Of a DNA stretch of 64,000 bases, positions 9,734 through 18,069 are shown piece after piece. The stretch's first letter is position 1. Every line of letters begins with the position of its first letter. Source of the DNA: Candidatus Fermentithermobacillaceae bacterium (GTDB taxonomy: Bacteria; Bacillota; Sulfobacillia; Fermentithermobacillales; Fermentithermobacillaceae); the NCBI GenBank assembly GCA_012837895.1, contig DUQH01000010.1:29129-93128 (forward strand), in the 5' to 3' direction. The notes beneath the pieces were generated by a model, which saw nothing but the letters and a program-made list of their open reading frames with translations, was not told the origin of the DNA and made no database searches. Position numbers and translations under genes: made by a program.

Positions 9734-10681
9734 CTACCGTGCTTTCTTGATATGGACAGTGCCTGCACCACATGAAATGTTCACTTCGATCTTAGTCGTG
9801 GCCTCGGAAAAACCTTCTGAAACCCACGAATTGCCTTGCTTGATAAGCCCTAGGTCGTCGGTCTTGACACGGGCTATGAAAGGAGGAGCCGCGACAGTAA
9901 CCTTCAGACCTGCCGACTCAGGCACGTAAAGCTCAACATTGGCGACCCCTGAGGCGATATTAACAGCCGAGTGTTGGCCGCTTAACCCGAAGTCTATCTC
10001 CACATCAGCTACCCCTGCCGCTACATCCAGGGACTCAACATAAGCAGAAACCAGATCAAGCCTGAGATCGGCAGCCCCTGCAGCTAGCTTAATGTCCGCT
10101 GGAAGCGACGGGTGAAACCGCAAGTCCCATTTCTGCTTACCTGCGTCTCTTCCGTTTTTCACAGGAGATTCTATAGTGGTCTGAACGGTAGAACCACCTT
10201 GTGTCACTGTAGTCTCGACCGACGGTTCATGGCGGTCCCATTCCAGGTCTGCCACGATAGCGTACTCAGACTCTAAGTCACTCAAGTCCCTGTCTCCTCT
10301 AGTCTGCACATCCATGGACGGGGCAGCCAGCCTCAATTCCAGCCTGGATACCCCTTGATCAAGGGGGACCTCAACTTGTTTAGAATGCTGCAGGGACAGA
10401 TTAGAGCCATCTTGTCTCCTGAGGAACATCATTGTTGGCCAGTTTGGCGAGCCAGGGAACGGATACATGGCCGACAGCACTAACGCCAGGATAAGGGCCA
10501 ACGCAACTCCGGGTACGCGCCATTTTGAAAAGGCTATTTGTACTCCCAAGCCTATGATTAACAGGGGCCAATACTGGATCAGCGTGTCCCATACAGACCA
10601 AGGCAGATAGCCTGTTGTATTCATGAGAAGCAGGATGCCTATGATGATGACCAGAATCCCGTTTATCACCCGGTTTATCAT
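9734..10681 (-). CDS. LiaF-like membrane protein with toastrack domain
   Basis: A 315-residue protein. The N-terminal 75 residues form paired transmembrane segments of the LiaI/LiaF-TM type (INGILVIIIGILLLMNTTGYLPW, YWPLLIIGLGV, GVALALILALVLSAM). The rest is an extracytoplasmic beta-rich region resembling the LiaF/toastrack fold, with repeating motifs (ADLRLDLVSAYVESLDVAAG, VADVEIDFGLSGQHSAVNIASGVANVELYVP). Such proteins sense envelope damage or restrain sensor systems. It is the last gene of an operon that begins with an ECF sigma factor, 3 bp after the PspC-domain gene, so a role in envelope stress is likely. Confidence 0.75.
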   Translation of the reverse strand: MINRVINGILVIIIGILLLMNTTGYLPWSVWDTLIQYWPLLIIGLGVQIAFSKWRVPGVALALILALVLSAMYPFPGSPNWPTMMFLRRQDGSNLSLQHSKQVEVPLDQGVSRLELRLAAPSMDVQTRGDRDLSDLESEYAIVADLEWDRHEPSVETTVTQGGSTVQTTIESPVKNGRDAGKQKWDLRFHPSLPADIKLAAGAADLRLDLVSAYVESLDVAAGVADVEIDFGLSGQHSAVNIASGVANVELYVPESAGLKVTVAAPPFIARVKTDDLGLIKQGNSWVSEGFSEATTKIEVNISCGAGTVHIKKAR

Positions 10682-10684
10682 GAC

Positions 10685-11371
10685 TCAGGAATCCCTCCTG
10701 ATCACGCTTAGCACAATGACCACACCTATCCCTATGATTGCAACCGGCCACCACGTTCTGATGAACTGCATAGGCAACCTGAACCAGAATGACGGCATAT
10801 GTCTCTTGAGAAGATAAAGCGCCCCTATCACAATAAGCAAATAGCCAAAGAACTGCTTGTTCCTGTCAACCCCTATTGGTTTGGCTGCCGGCCTGCTTTC
10901 CTGGACCGTTGGTTTTTGCTCCGCCGGTTGTGCTGCAGGCGTTGCATCTTCTGAACGTGGGGGTTCTGCAGGGGCTTGAGCTCCACCTTCCTGCCCCTCT
11001 GCCTCTACCGCAGCGTCTGAGTTCTCCGGCCGTGTCGTCTGCTCAATTCCCGCGGAAGCCAGTATCTCCGCAGCAGTCGGGGGAAGCGCCCCGCCTGCCG
11101 TGCCGGGGCCGGCTTCAGCTACAGGCCTGTCTTGGCGTTTTTCGGGTGCAGTGGAAATCTCCCCGGCCTTACCCGGCTGCGTATCTGTCTTGGGAGCTTC
11201 AGGGATAATGATCCACGCAAGCAAATAGGCCAGTATGATATTTGGCGTCATCACCGTGAGCAAAGCTATGGCCAAACGGACCAGCGTAACGTCGACGTCG
11301 AAGTACTCGCTGAGTCCTCCTGCTACCCCGCCAATAACCCTAAGTCTTCTTGACCTTTGCAGTTTCTTCAT
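10685..11371 (-). CDS. PspC-domain membrane protein with long linker
   Basis: A 228-residue protein. Residues 1-60 are a PspC domain (RLRVIGGVAGGLSEYFDVDVTLVRL, then a transmembrane helix ILAYLLAWIIIP). A low-complexity Pro/Ala/Glu linker follows (about 65-165), then a LiaI-like two-helix region (FFGYLLIVIGALYLL, TWWPVAIIGIGVVIVLSVI). PspC proteins act as membrane-stress sensors or regulators. The ATG overlaps the anti-sigma stop codon (ATGA), and the LiaF-like gene follows directly. The long charged linker is unusual and could span the wall or cytoplasmic space. Confidence 0.8.
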   Translation of the reverse strand: MKKLQRSRRLRVIGGVAGGLSEYFDVDVTLVRLAIALLTVMTPNIILAYLLAWIIIPEAPKTDTQPGKAGEISTAPEKRQDRPVAEAGPGTAGGALPPTAAEILASAGIEQTTRPENSDAAVEAEGQEGGAQAPAEPPRSEDATPAAQPAEQKPTVQESRPAAKPIGVDRNKQFFGYLLIVIGALYLLKRHMPSFWFRLPMQFIRTWWPVAIIGIGVVIVLSVIRRDS

Positions 11372-11994
11372 GGTCTTCTTCCCTCGCTTCTAGAAACCAT
11401 CAAGTAAGCTATCCATACCACCAGAACTAGCCCTGTAAGGATTAATACGTTTGGCAGCCAGCCTGGTAATACATTGCCTATGATCCCAAGCGCAAACAGG
11501 CCATCAACCCTTAGTGCAACCAGAACCTGCTTCAAGTTGGCCCATAGAGCTCCCGATGCAAGATGATCGTAAACAAACCTGAGATCAGCCCAGCCAAGGA
11601 TGTAAGTCCGGGAGCCAAAAAGCCCGGGCAGAAACCTGGCCCCCTGGTAAAACAAGAAGTTCAGCAGGATCAACGCAGCGGTAGCAGCCCACCGTATTCT
11701 GACAGGCATGACTTCTTCGCCAAACAAGGGCCACAAGAGCCGGCCCCTCCCTGGATTCATGGCGGCTTCAGCGCTCTGAACTGACTCAATGATCCGGCTG
11801 CACAATTCCGGCGGAGGCTCCTCAAGGGGGATATTGCTTAGAAGCTGGTGGAAGCGTTTGATATCCTCAAGCTGCTGCCGGCATTGGGCGCATCTGCTCA
11901 AATGATATCTTATCAGCCCGGCCTTTACCGGTGACAAGTCCCCATAGAAGTACCCTTCAAGTTCAATTTGGCCAGGACAACTGGCAGGTTCCAC
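11368..11994 (-). CDS. Anti-sigma factor with zinc-finger (zf-HC2) domain
   Basis: About 208 residues. The N-terminus has the anti-sigma zinc-binding pattern (HLSRCAQC: H-x3-C-x2-C), followed by a helical sigma-binding region (HQLLSNIPLEEPPPEL). One transmembrane segment (WAATAALILLNFLFYQ) and a final hydrophobic helix (VLILTGLVLVVWIAYLMV) are present. It should hold the ECF sigma factor encoded directly upstream. I prefer the GTG at 11994, which sits 6 nt after GGAGGTG; a GTG at 12003 abuts the same site. It overlaps the PspC gene by 4 bp. Confidence 0.82.
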   Translation of the reverse strand: MEPASCPGQIELEGYFYGDLSPVKAGLIRYHLSRCAQCRQQLEDIKRFHQLLSNIPLEEPPPELCSRIIESVQSAEAAMNPGRGRLLWPLFGEEVMPVRIRWAATAALILLNFLFYQGARFLPGLFGSRTYILGWADLRFVYDHLASGALWANLKQVLVALRVDGLFALGIIGNVLPGWLPNVLILTGLVLVVWIAYLMVSRSEGRRP

Positions 11995-12039
11995 CCAATC
12001 CACCTCCGTACCCTTCTTGTCAAGAAAGCAGCCTCAGGA

Positions 12040-12603
12040 TCACCTCTGGAAATCATTTTCCTGGAGAATCTTCCGTAAAGCTTGGCGTCCCCGGTACAAC
12101 CTGTTCTTAATAACAGTGCCCTTTAGCCCGGTTATCTCTGAACATTCCTTGATTGACAACCCTTCCAGATGAAACAGTATTATGAGTTCCCGGTAACCTT
12201 CATCCAACTGCCTTATTGCGTCTTCTAGTATTTCCCTCAATTCCCTTTTGTCGTACACTTGCTCGGGACCCGGAGCCGGGCTCGACGCCCTGACCTGTGT
12301 AATCACGTTGCCTTCCAGGGATTCTTCAGGGAGAGACCTCCCCAGTTTGCGTCCCCTATCTATGCACACATTGCGCGCAATCCGGAAAATCCAGGGTTTG
12401 AACGGCTTTCCCAGTTGAAAAGAATCAATGTTCCTGTACGCCCTCAGGAACGTTTCCTGGGTGACATCCATGGCATCTTCCTGATTCCCGGTATACCGGT
12501 AAGCCAGGTTGTATACACCCCGGTGATACTTTACAACAAGACTGCTAAAAGCGTCGCTGTCGCCGTCTTGGACTCTCTTTATGATATCTGTATCTTCTTT
12601 CAG
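12040..12603 (-). CDS. ECF-type RNA polymerase sigma factor
   Basis: Sigma-70 region 2 (DIIKRVQDGDSDAFSSLVVKYHRGVYNLAYRYTGNQEDAMDVTQETFLRAYRNIDSF) and region 4 (QLDEGYRELIILFHLEGLSIKECSEITGLKGTVIKNRLYRGRQALRKIL) are both complete, as in the SigW/RpoE group. The frame is open to 12771, but the first ~56 residues there look unlike any sigma factor. The best ribosome-binding site (GGGAGG at 12613-12618) points to a CTG codon at 12603; no ATG, GTG or TTG lies at suitable spacing near the domain start. The start is therefore uncertain. It heads the envelope-stress operon with its anti-sigma factor. Confidence 0.85.
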   Translation of the reverse strand: MKEDTDIIKRVQDGDSDAFSSLVVKYHRGVYNLAYRYTGNQEDAMDVTQETFLRAYRNIDSFQLGKPFKPWIFRIARNVCIDRGRKLGRSLPEESLEGNVITQVRASSPAPGPEQVYDKRELREILEDAIRQLDEGYRELIILFHLEGLSIKECSEITGLKGTVIKNRLYRGRQALRKILQENDFQR

Positions 12604-12876
12604 CGGAGAAAGCCTCCCAGACTTAACCGGCCCTTCTCTTGTAGAAATACGCCGGAGAAGCAATAAGGTCTCACACGGGTCACACGCAAACGGAAAAGCG
12701 CCGTGCCGGACATCCAAGAGCACATTTCGTACGTTCAAGCAGCAAGAAACACTGCTCAACACCCATACCAATACTACCAGTAAGCGCAGTTATCCTCCAT
12801 AACACATGCCGCCCGCCACAGATACATAGCCCTTGTCCTTGTGGGTGGCGTGACCTCAACCTGGCTTGGTGAACAG

Positions 12877-13899
12877 TTATCCCACAGCCCTTGCGAGACT
12901 GTGCCGGATAATCTTGTCGGCCAGGGATGCCCTTTGCTCCCAGGAATTCATCATGGCCCATGACCTAAACTGTTTGGAAGTATCAGTCTCGGCAAGCACC
13001 TGGGAATACGCCTGTTCAATATGGCCGGCAAACTCACCTGCGCTTCGCCCTATTCTGGCCAAGGGGCACAGGGACACTTCGTGAATGGGGGTTGATACAA
13101 CAGGCTTGCCGCAAGCAAAGTACTCATACATCTTGATGGGGCATGAATAGTCTGTCATATCCCTCACCTGGAAAGGGATGATGCCTACGTCAAAATGGTT
13201 GGTGTAATACGGGAGTTGCTCAAAGGACTTTTCTGTTATGTAAAAAATGTTCTTCCCGTAAGGCAACCGGTCCTCAGTTATATTGAGCAGCGGCCCGACA
13301 AACACAAAACTCCAGCGGGGCAGCCTTTTGGCCAGGTGATAAACAAGGTTCCAGTCAATCCACGAAGCCAATGCCCCGTGGAAGCCGGCAACCGGGCCAG
13401 GTGTTTCAGGAAAGTCAGCAGGACGGGGGCCTTTCCGTTGAAACGCCCTGTAATTCGCACCGTTAGGCAGGTAGTGGACATTGTGGTGCATGTAGCGGTA
13501 TTTTTCATACAACAGGTAGCTCGCTGCAAACACCAGATCTGCTTTGGACATGGCCTTGTCAAACTCCGGCTTCCAATAGTCGAACTCTTCCTCGGGAAGA
13601 TCGCATATATCAAAGATCATCAGTTGCTCCTGGTATATCCCGTCTGTGAGAAGATGATGCTCGGGCAGGGTTATCCACAGTATTACAGGGCTATCTGGAC
13701 AAACAGCCGCCGGAGGTACATCCCTGCTGAGGACAAAGAGGCCAGGCTCCACTTCCTTAAAAGGGGTCTTGCGCCCCCTGGTGCCTGGATCGTGGAAAAT
13801 GCATTTGTACCCTAACCTTGCCATATACCGCAGCATTTGGTGAGGCCTCTGTTGCAGGCGCTGCCACGGTATAGTGGGAGGATAGATAATCGTCGCCAA
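12877..13899 (-). CDS. Glycosyltransferase, GT4-like
   Basis: About 340 residues. An N-terminal Rossmann domain opens with TIIYPPTIPWQRLQQRPHQ; the centre includes FAASYLLYEKYR and VHYLPNGANYRAFQ (the donor-linker motif of GT-B enzymes); the C-terminus holds VGIIPFQV and KMYEYFACGKPVVSTP, the E-x7-E type nucleotide-sugar site of GT4 enzymes. It probably adds a sugar in envelope or polysaccharide synthesis; donor and acceptor are unknown. I choose the TTG at 13899, which follows GAGGTGA; the frame is open to 14025 without a better site. It lies upstream of the sigma operon on the same strand, about 270 bp away. Confidence 0.8.
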   Translation of the reverse strand: MATIIYPPTIPWQRLQQRPHQMLRYMARLGYKCIFHDPGTRGRKTPFKEVEPGLFVLSRDVPPAAVCPDSPVILWITLPEHHLLTDGIYQEQLMIFDICDLPEEEFDYWKPEFDKAMSKADLVFAASYLLYEKYRYMHHNVHYLPNGANYRAFQRKGPRPADFPETPGPVAGFHGALASWIDWNLVYHLAKRLPRWSFVFVGPLLNITEDRLPYGKNIFYITEKSFEQLPYYTNHFDVGIIPFQVRDMTDYSCPIKMYEYFACGKPVVSTPIHEVSLCPLARIGRSAGEFAGHIEQAYSQVLAETDTSKQFRSWAMMNSWEQRASLADKIIRHSLARAVG

Positions 13900-14128
13900 C
13901 TGACTCACCTCATACCCATTGCCCCGGGACTGCACTGCACCAAACTGCAGAGGACCTGTCACCCCTGGAGCTACGTTTGCCTCCTGAATCTGCAACTGCC
14001 TTCTGCATCTACAGATTTGGTACATGCGAGAGGCTACTATATGGGTATGCCGGGAAGGCAGGTTTTGTTCGGTAAGGAACGGCGCCTGAGGCTGCGCCGG
14101 AAACTTACCCCGGAAGCTTACGATTGCA

Positions 14129-15676
14129 CTACACCTTTATATCCTGCCACCTGTCACTGCGCCATCTGAGCACCATGAGCGTGGCTCTTACGGTCCAGTC
14201 AGCTGCCATGGCAATCCAAGCACCTTCAAGGCCCATTCCAAAATACCTGACCAAAAGCAGTGCCAGGCCAACCCTCAGGCCCCAGGCTCCTGCCAGGGTA
14301 ATGCCAAGCACTGTCCGGGTATCACCTGCGCCTCTGAGAGCCCCTCCCATTACGAAGCCAATGGATTCAGGTATCTGGATATATGCCATGATTCGCATGG
14401 TCAGGTAGGCGTACGGGAAAACCCTTGCATCATCGGTAAAAATCTTCATAAAGCCCACGGGGAAAATAAAGAAAAGTATTCCCATGCCTATCATCACAAT
14501 TGCCGCCATCTTCCAGCACTCGATAGCAGACACCTTTGCCGCCTTCGGCTGCTTTGCGCCTAGATTCTGACCCACCATGGTAGATGCCGCGGTTGAAAAC
14601 CCAAAAGCGGGCATGTATGACATTGACTCTGCGTTAAGGCTGACCACGTGAGCTGCATAGGGGACCATCCCCAAGGATGCAACCGTCCTGGCATAGATCA
14701 GGGATGCACTGGACATGAACATTCTTTCCAGGGCTGCAGGGAACCCGATTGAGATGATACGGCTGATTAGCGGAAAATCGGGTTTAAGAGCTGCCCTGAA
14801 GCCGGGCCACTTGAAATGGATTATGCTCTTGGGCCTGTTTGCAATGTAGAACATGGCTGCAAACGCGAAAACCCTGGATATGCTGGTTGCCAGAGCGGCA
14901 CCTGCTTCCTCCATCCTAGGCGCGCCCAAATTCCCCCAGATCAGGACCCAGTTGAGAAACACATTTAGCAAATTTGCAATCGCGTTTATCACCATAGGGG
15001 TCCGGGTGTCCCCTGCGCCTCTCAGGGAGCCTCCCATGATGAATGAACACAACATGAACGGCGCGCCTGGGATAAGCCATCTGAAGTACCTTATCCCGCT
15101 GGACAAAGCTTTGGCATCCGCTCCCATTATGGATATGAGTTTCGGTGAATACACCCACCCTGGCACGACCATTACCAGGGCCAACATCGCTGCGAGCACC
15201 AACGCTTGAAACGCCGCCCTTGAAGCTGTATCCCTGTCTCCTGCGCCTACTGACCGTGCAACCAGCACAGTATTTCCCATTGCGATGCCGCCAAACACTC
15301 CGTTGACTAGCATCATAGGCTGGAAACTCAAGGAAACACCGGCTACCACCTCTGCCCCAAGCCGGCCTACCATCGCCGAATCGACCATATGGGTAAGCAT
15401 GGAGAGAATCTGCTCGATGATAACAGGCCACGCCAACATCAACACAGCCCTGCGCACCTTGGGCCGTGATTCCATATCCTCAGGGGCCAGTATCGCTTTG
15501 GAACTGAATTGCGTAGCTGCCTTTTCAGATTCAGCGCCGTTTACCTGCCCGGATTCAGATTTTCCCGGCGCGGTCAAGTCTTTAGGAACAAGTCCGGGAT
15601 CACGATCAAGGCCGTGAGCCCTGTCCTCGTCTTTCTCCCGCTGGTATGCCTGGGCCTTCATATTCTCTTCATGCAT
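14129..15676 (-). CDS. MATE family efflux transporter
   Basis: About 515 residues with twelve predicted transmembrane helices in two homologous halves. MATE hallmarks are present: AWPVIIEQILSMLTHMVDSAMVGRLG, GAGDTRTPM in the first half and the matching GAGDTRTVLG in the second, plus AASTMVGQNLGAKQPKAA. These are Na+/H+-coupled drug or metabolite exporters in the inner membrane. A charged N-terminal extension of about 65 residues precedes the first helix. The ATG at 15676 is preceded by GGAAGGGG at long spacing, so the start is provisional. Confidence 0.88.
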   Translation of the reverse strand: MHEENMKAQAYQREKDEDRAHGLDRDPGLVPKDLTAPGKSESGQVNGAESEKAATQFSSKAILAPEDMESRPKVRRAVLMLAWPVIIEQILSMLTHMVDSAMVGRLGAEVVAGVSLSFQPMMLVNGVFGGIAMGNTVLVARSVGAGDRDTASRAAFQALVLAAMLALVMVVPGWVYSPKLISIMGADAKALSSGIRYFRWLIPGAPFMLCSFIMGGSLRGAGDTRTPMVINAIANLLNVFLNWVLIWGNLGAPRMEEAGAALATSISRVFAFAAMFYIANRPKSIIHFKWPGFRAALKPDFPLISRIISIGFPAALERMFMSSASLIYARTVASLGMVPYAAHVVSLNAESMSYMPAFGFSTAASTMVGQNLGAKQPKAAKVSAIECWKMAAIVMIGMGILFFIFPVGFMKIFTDDARVFPYAYLTMRIMAYIQIPESIGFVMGGALRGAGDTRTVLGITLAGAWGLRVGLALLLVRYFGMGLEGAWIAMAADWTVRATLMVLRWRSDRWQDIKV

Positions 15677-15750
15677 AAGGCGTACGCCCCTTCCATCTTG
15701 GCCACACTGCATTTATTCTAGCCCCGAACTAATTGGGTTTCAAGTACACT

Positions 15751-17085
15751 TTAGGTGCTCAGTTTGCCAACAATGCCTTCAATATCACCCAGTATATGCG
15801 CCTCGGGGATGTCCAGTGGCTCTTTCGAGCCAATCTGGGCAAGTTGTGGAGTCCCGCCACCCCTTAGCCCCCAGATCCGGCCCAGCTCTGACACCAGCAA
15901 GGCAGCGTTCCGGGCAGGAGGCACATCAGAAGGTTTCTTCCCCTTGCCTGTAGTGTGTGACGCGACCACAAGGGAGAATTGGGGTTCTTGTGAGAACATG
16001 AACACAGTCTGCCCTGTGAGTTCACTTGCTGACTTAGCCATATGCCTTAGCTCAGCAGGTTGTTTACCTTCAAGCTTGCACACGGCGAAGTCAAGTCTCT
16101 TGGCAATCCAGCGTTCCTGGCCAAAGGTTTCCCCGTCCACTTCAGCGTTCTCATCAAGAAGCTGCCTGGCAGTCTCCCCTATCTCGTGCTCCAAGAGTTG
16201 TCTCCTGAGCCGGCCTATTTCCTTTTCAAGGCCGGCCGCCTTTTCAGACAGGGAAGTGACAGCACTAACAAGATCCTGGTAGCCAACTGAAAGCGAGCGC
16301 GCAGCGCTGTCAAGCACCCTCTCCTTTGCCCTAAGGTCCGCAAGGGCCCTTTGCCCGCACCGGAAAATCACCCTCACTCCCCCATGGGACCTGTCTAACC
16401 GGTTTATCTTGATGATCCCGATCTCGCCTGTGGCCCGGACATGGGTCCCGCCGCAAGCGCACGCGTCAAAATCCCCTATGTACACCACGCGAACCCAGTC
16501 TGAAGCAGTGGGGATTCGCCTCCGGATAGTGTCAGGCACCTGATCTGGAGTATGTACGCGGACCTCAACAGCCAGGTTGCTGAATATGATATGGTTAGCA
16601 AGATCCTCAACCTCTGTTAGCCGGCTATCGCCCACAGATTGGACATCAAGATCAATGGAAACGTAATCATCGCCAAGGTGGAATCCTACGGTGTTGGCAT
16701 TGCACACTTCCTCAAGCGCCCTGGAAAGGATGTGCTGGCCTGTGTGTTGCTGCATAAAGTCAAACCGCCTGGCCCAATCAATTCGGCCGCGTACTGCCTG
16801 GCCTTTCTCCGGGAAAGTACCACCGGACCCTTTGTCAGGAGACAACACATGGACGATCCTACCGTCTTCCTCAAACACATGGCCTACGCTGAAGCTAATC
16901 CCGGGAGTCACTTGGATTGTCCCGCGGTCACTAGGCTGGCCTCCGCCTTCAGGGTAAAACAAGGTGGAATCAAACACTGCGTAGACATTGGCGTCGTCTT
17001 GCCAGGCGTCAATCACTGTGGCCGTAAACTCAGTATCATATGACTTTTCCCAGTACAATCTGGTTGTATGGTTAGCTGTATCCAT
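15751..17085 (-). CDS. Alanyl-tRNA editing protein (AlaX-L type, DHHA1 domain)
   Basis: About 444 residues. The N-terminus resembles the AlaRS beta-barrel (YPEGGGQPSDRGTI). The editing centre has HTGQHILSRALEE (H-x3-H) and CACGGTHVRATGEIG (Cys-x3-His), the zinc ligands of the AlaRS editing domain. A coiled segment and a C-terminal DHHA1 region (VVASHTTGKGKKP, LRGGGTPQLAQIG) follow. It hydrolyses mischarged Ser- or Gly-tRNA(Ala) in trans. The ATG at 17085 follows GAAGGA; an upstream ATG at 17097 has no spaced site. It stands alone, divergent from the DUF1614 gene. Confidence 0.9.
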   Translation of the reverse strand: MDTANHTTRLYWEKSYDTEFTATVIDAWQDDANVYAVFDSTLFYPEGGGQPSDRGTIQVTPGISFSVGHVFEEDGRIVHVLSPDKGSGGTFPEKGQAVRGRIDWARRFDFMQQHTGQHILSRALEEVCNANTVGFHLGDDYVSIDLDVQSVGDSRLTEVEDLANHIIFSNLAVEVRVHTPDQVPDTIRRRIPTASDWVRVVYIGDFDACACGGTHVRATGEIGIIKINRLDRSHGGVRVIFRCGQRALADLRAKERVLDSAARSLSVGYQDLVSAVTSLSEKAAGLEKEIGRLRRQLLEHEIGETARQLLDENAEVDGETFGQERWIAKRLDFAVCKLEGKQPAELRHMAKSASELTGQTVFMFSQEPQFSLVVASHTTGKGKKPSDVPPARNAALLVSELGRIWGLRGGGTPQLAQIGSKEPLDIPEAHILGDIEGIVGKLST

Positions 17086-17279
17086 CAAGTCCTTCATCCT
17101 TCGCTTAGGAATTATGGTTTACCAAACTAGTTTTCTACAGTTTGCCCAGTTTCCCTCCTGCAAGGCAAGCTCCCGGAGCCTGCGCTGTTGAAAGGAGGTA
17201 GCATCAGGAGCCGGGTGCACGGGCATAAGGATCCAGTGTACAATAGATTTGGTACGCATCTAGAGAAAGGAATGGTCTA

Positions 17280-17927
17280 TTGCTACCTCTATACCTGTTG
17301 TTCATGATCGTCATGGGAATCCCGGCCCTATTTTTCCTTCTTTACCTCAACGTGGCGGCGCTCTCTTTTGAGAGCTTAGGGCTTTCACCCCAAGGAGCTT
17401 TTCTTGTATTTGCATTGTCTTTGTTAGGCAGTGTGATAAACATACCGGTCAAGCGGGAACAGACCATTACCCGGCCGGCAGTCCCCTCCCTGCTCTCGAT
17501 ATTCTTCTACTATCCGCCGGTGGTACAAGAACGCGTTCTTGCCGTCAATCTTGGCGGAGCAGTGGTTCCCCTGGCGGTGAGCTTGTACCTGTTGCCAATG
17601 GCCCCCTTTATTGCAGTGGTCTTAGCTACAGCAATTGTGTCGGTGATATGCTACACGGTTGCCAGGCCGGTTCCAGGGCGGGGCATAGCGATGCCTGCTA
17701 TGGTACCCCCTCTCACCGCTGCCCTGTCAGCTGTAATCCTTGCCCGGGGGAGCGCCGGAACTGTAGCTTACATCGCTGGTACAATGGGGACTCTCATTGG
17801 AGCGGACCTTATGCATCTGAAGGATTTGCGGCGTATGGGCCCTGGCGTGCTCTCCATCGGAGGTGCCGGGGTGTATGACGGCATATTTCTTGCCGGACTG
17901 ATAGCAGCGTTTCTCGCTGCTAGGTAA
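17280..17927 (+). CDS. DUF1614 family membrane protein
   Basis: A 215-residue, very hydrophobic protein with about six or seven transmembrane helices. Conserved-looking stretches are LLGSVINIPV, VNLGGAVVPLAVSLYLL, YIAGTMGTLIGADLMHL and LSIGGAGVYDGIFLAGLIAAFLA, which match the DUF1614 family of unknown function. The start is a TTG preceded by AGAAAGG. The polar residues in VNLGGAVVP and TLIGADL and the Gly-rich re-entrant-like motifs suggest a transporter or membrane enzyme, but no function is established. Confidence 0.75.
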   Translation: MLPLYLLFMIVMGIPALFFLLYLNVAALSFESLGLSPQGAFLVFALSLLGSVINIPVKREQTITRPAVPSLLSIFFYYPPVVQERVLAVNLGGAVVPLAVSLYLLPMAPFIAVVLATAIVSVICYTVARPVPGRGIAMPAMVPPLTAALSAVILARGSAGTVAYIAGTMGTLIGADLMHLKDLRRMGPGVLSIGGAGVYDGIFLAGLIAAFLAAR

Positions 17928-17990
17928 GGGAATATGAGATCATAGCTGCTCTTAATTCTCTTGTTGAGCCCGTTAACTTCTCTAAAAGGC

Positions 17991-18039
17991 AGGACCGCCC
18001 CGGCTGGCCAGCCAAACAGGTCCGTGCCAGGGCGGCCCT
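17991..18039. terminator. Shared terminator between convergent genes
   Basis: An imperfect 13-bp GC-rich inverted repeat (AGGACCGCCCCGG with CCAGGGCGGCCCT, two mismatches) between the converging DUF1614 and D-aminoacylase genes. T tracts are short on both sides. Confidence 0.5.
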
Positions 18040-18069
18040 GTCTTCCAATCAAACGTACCTTATTTCCGC

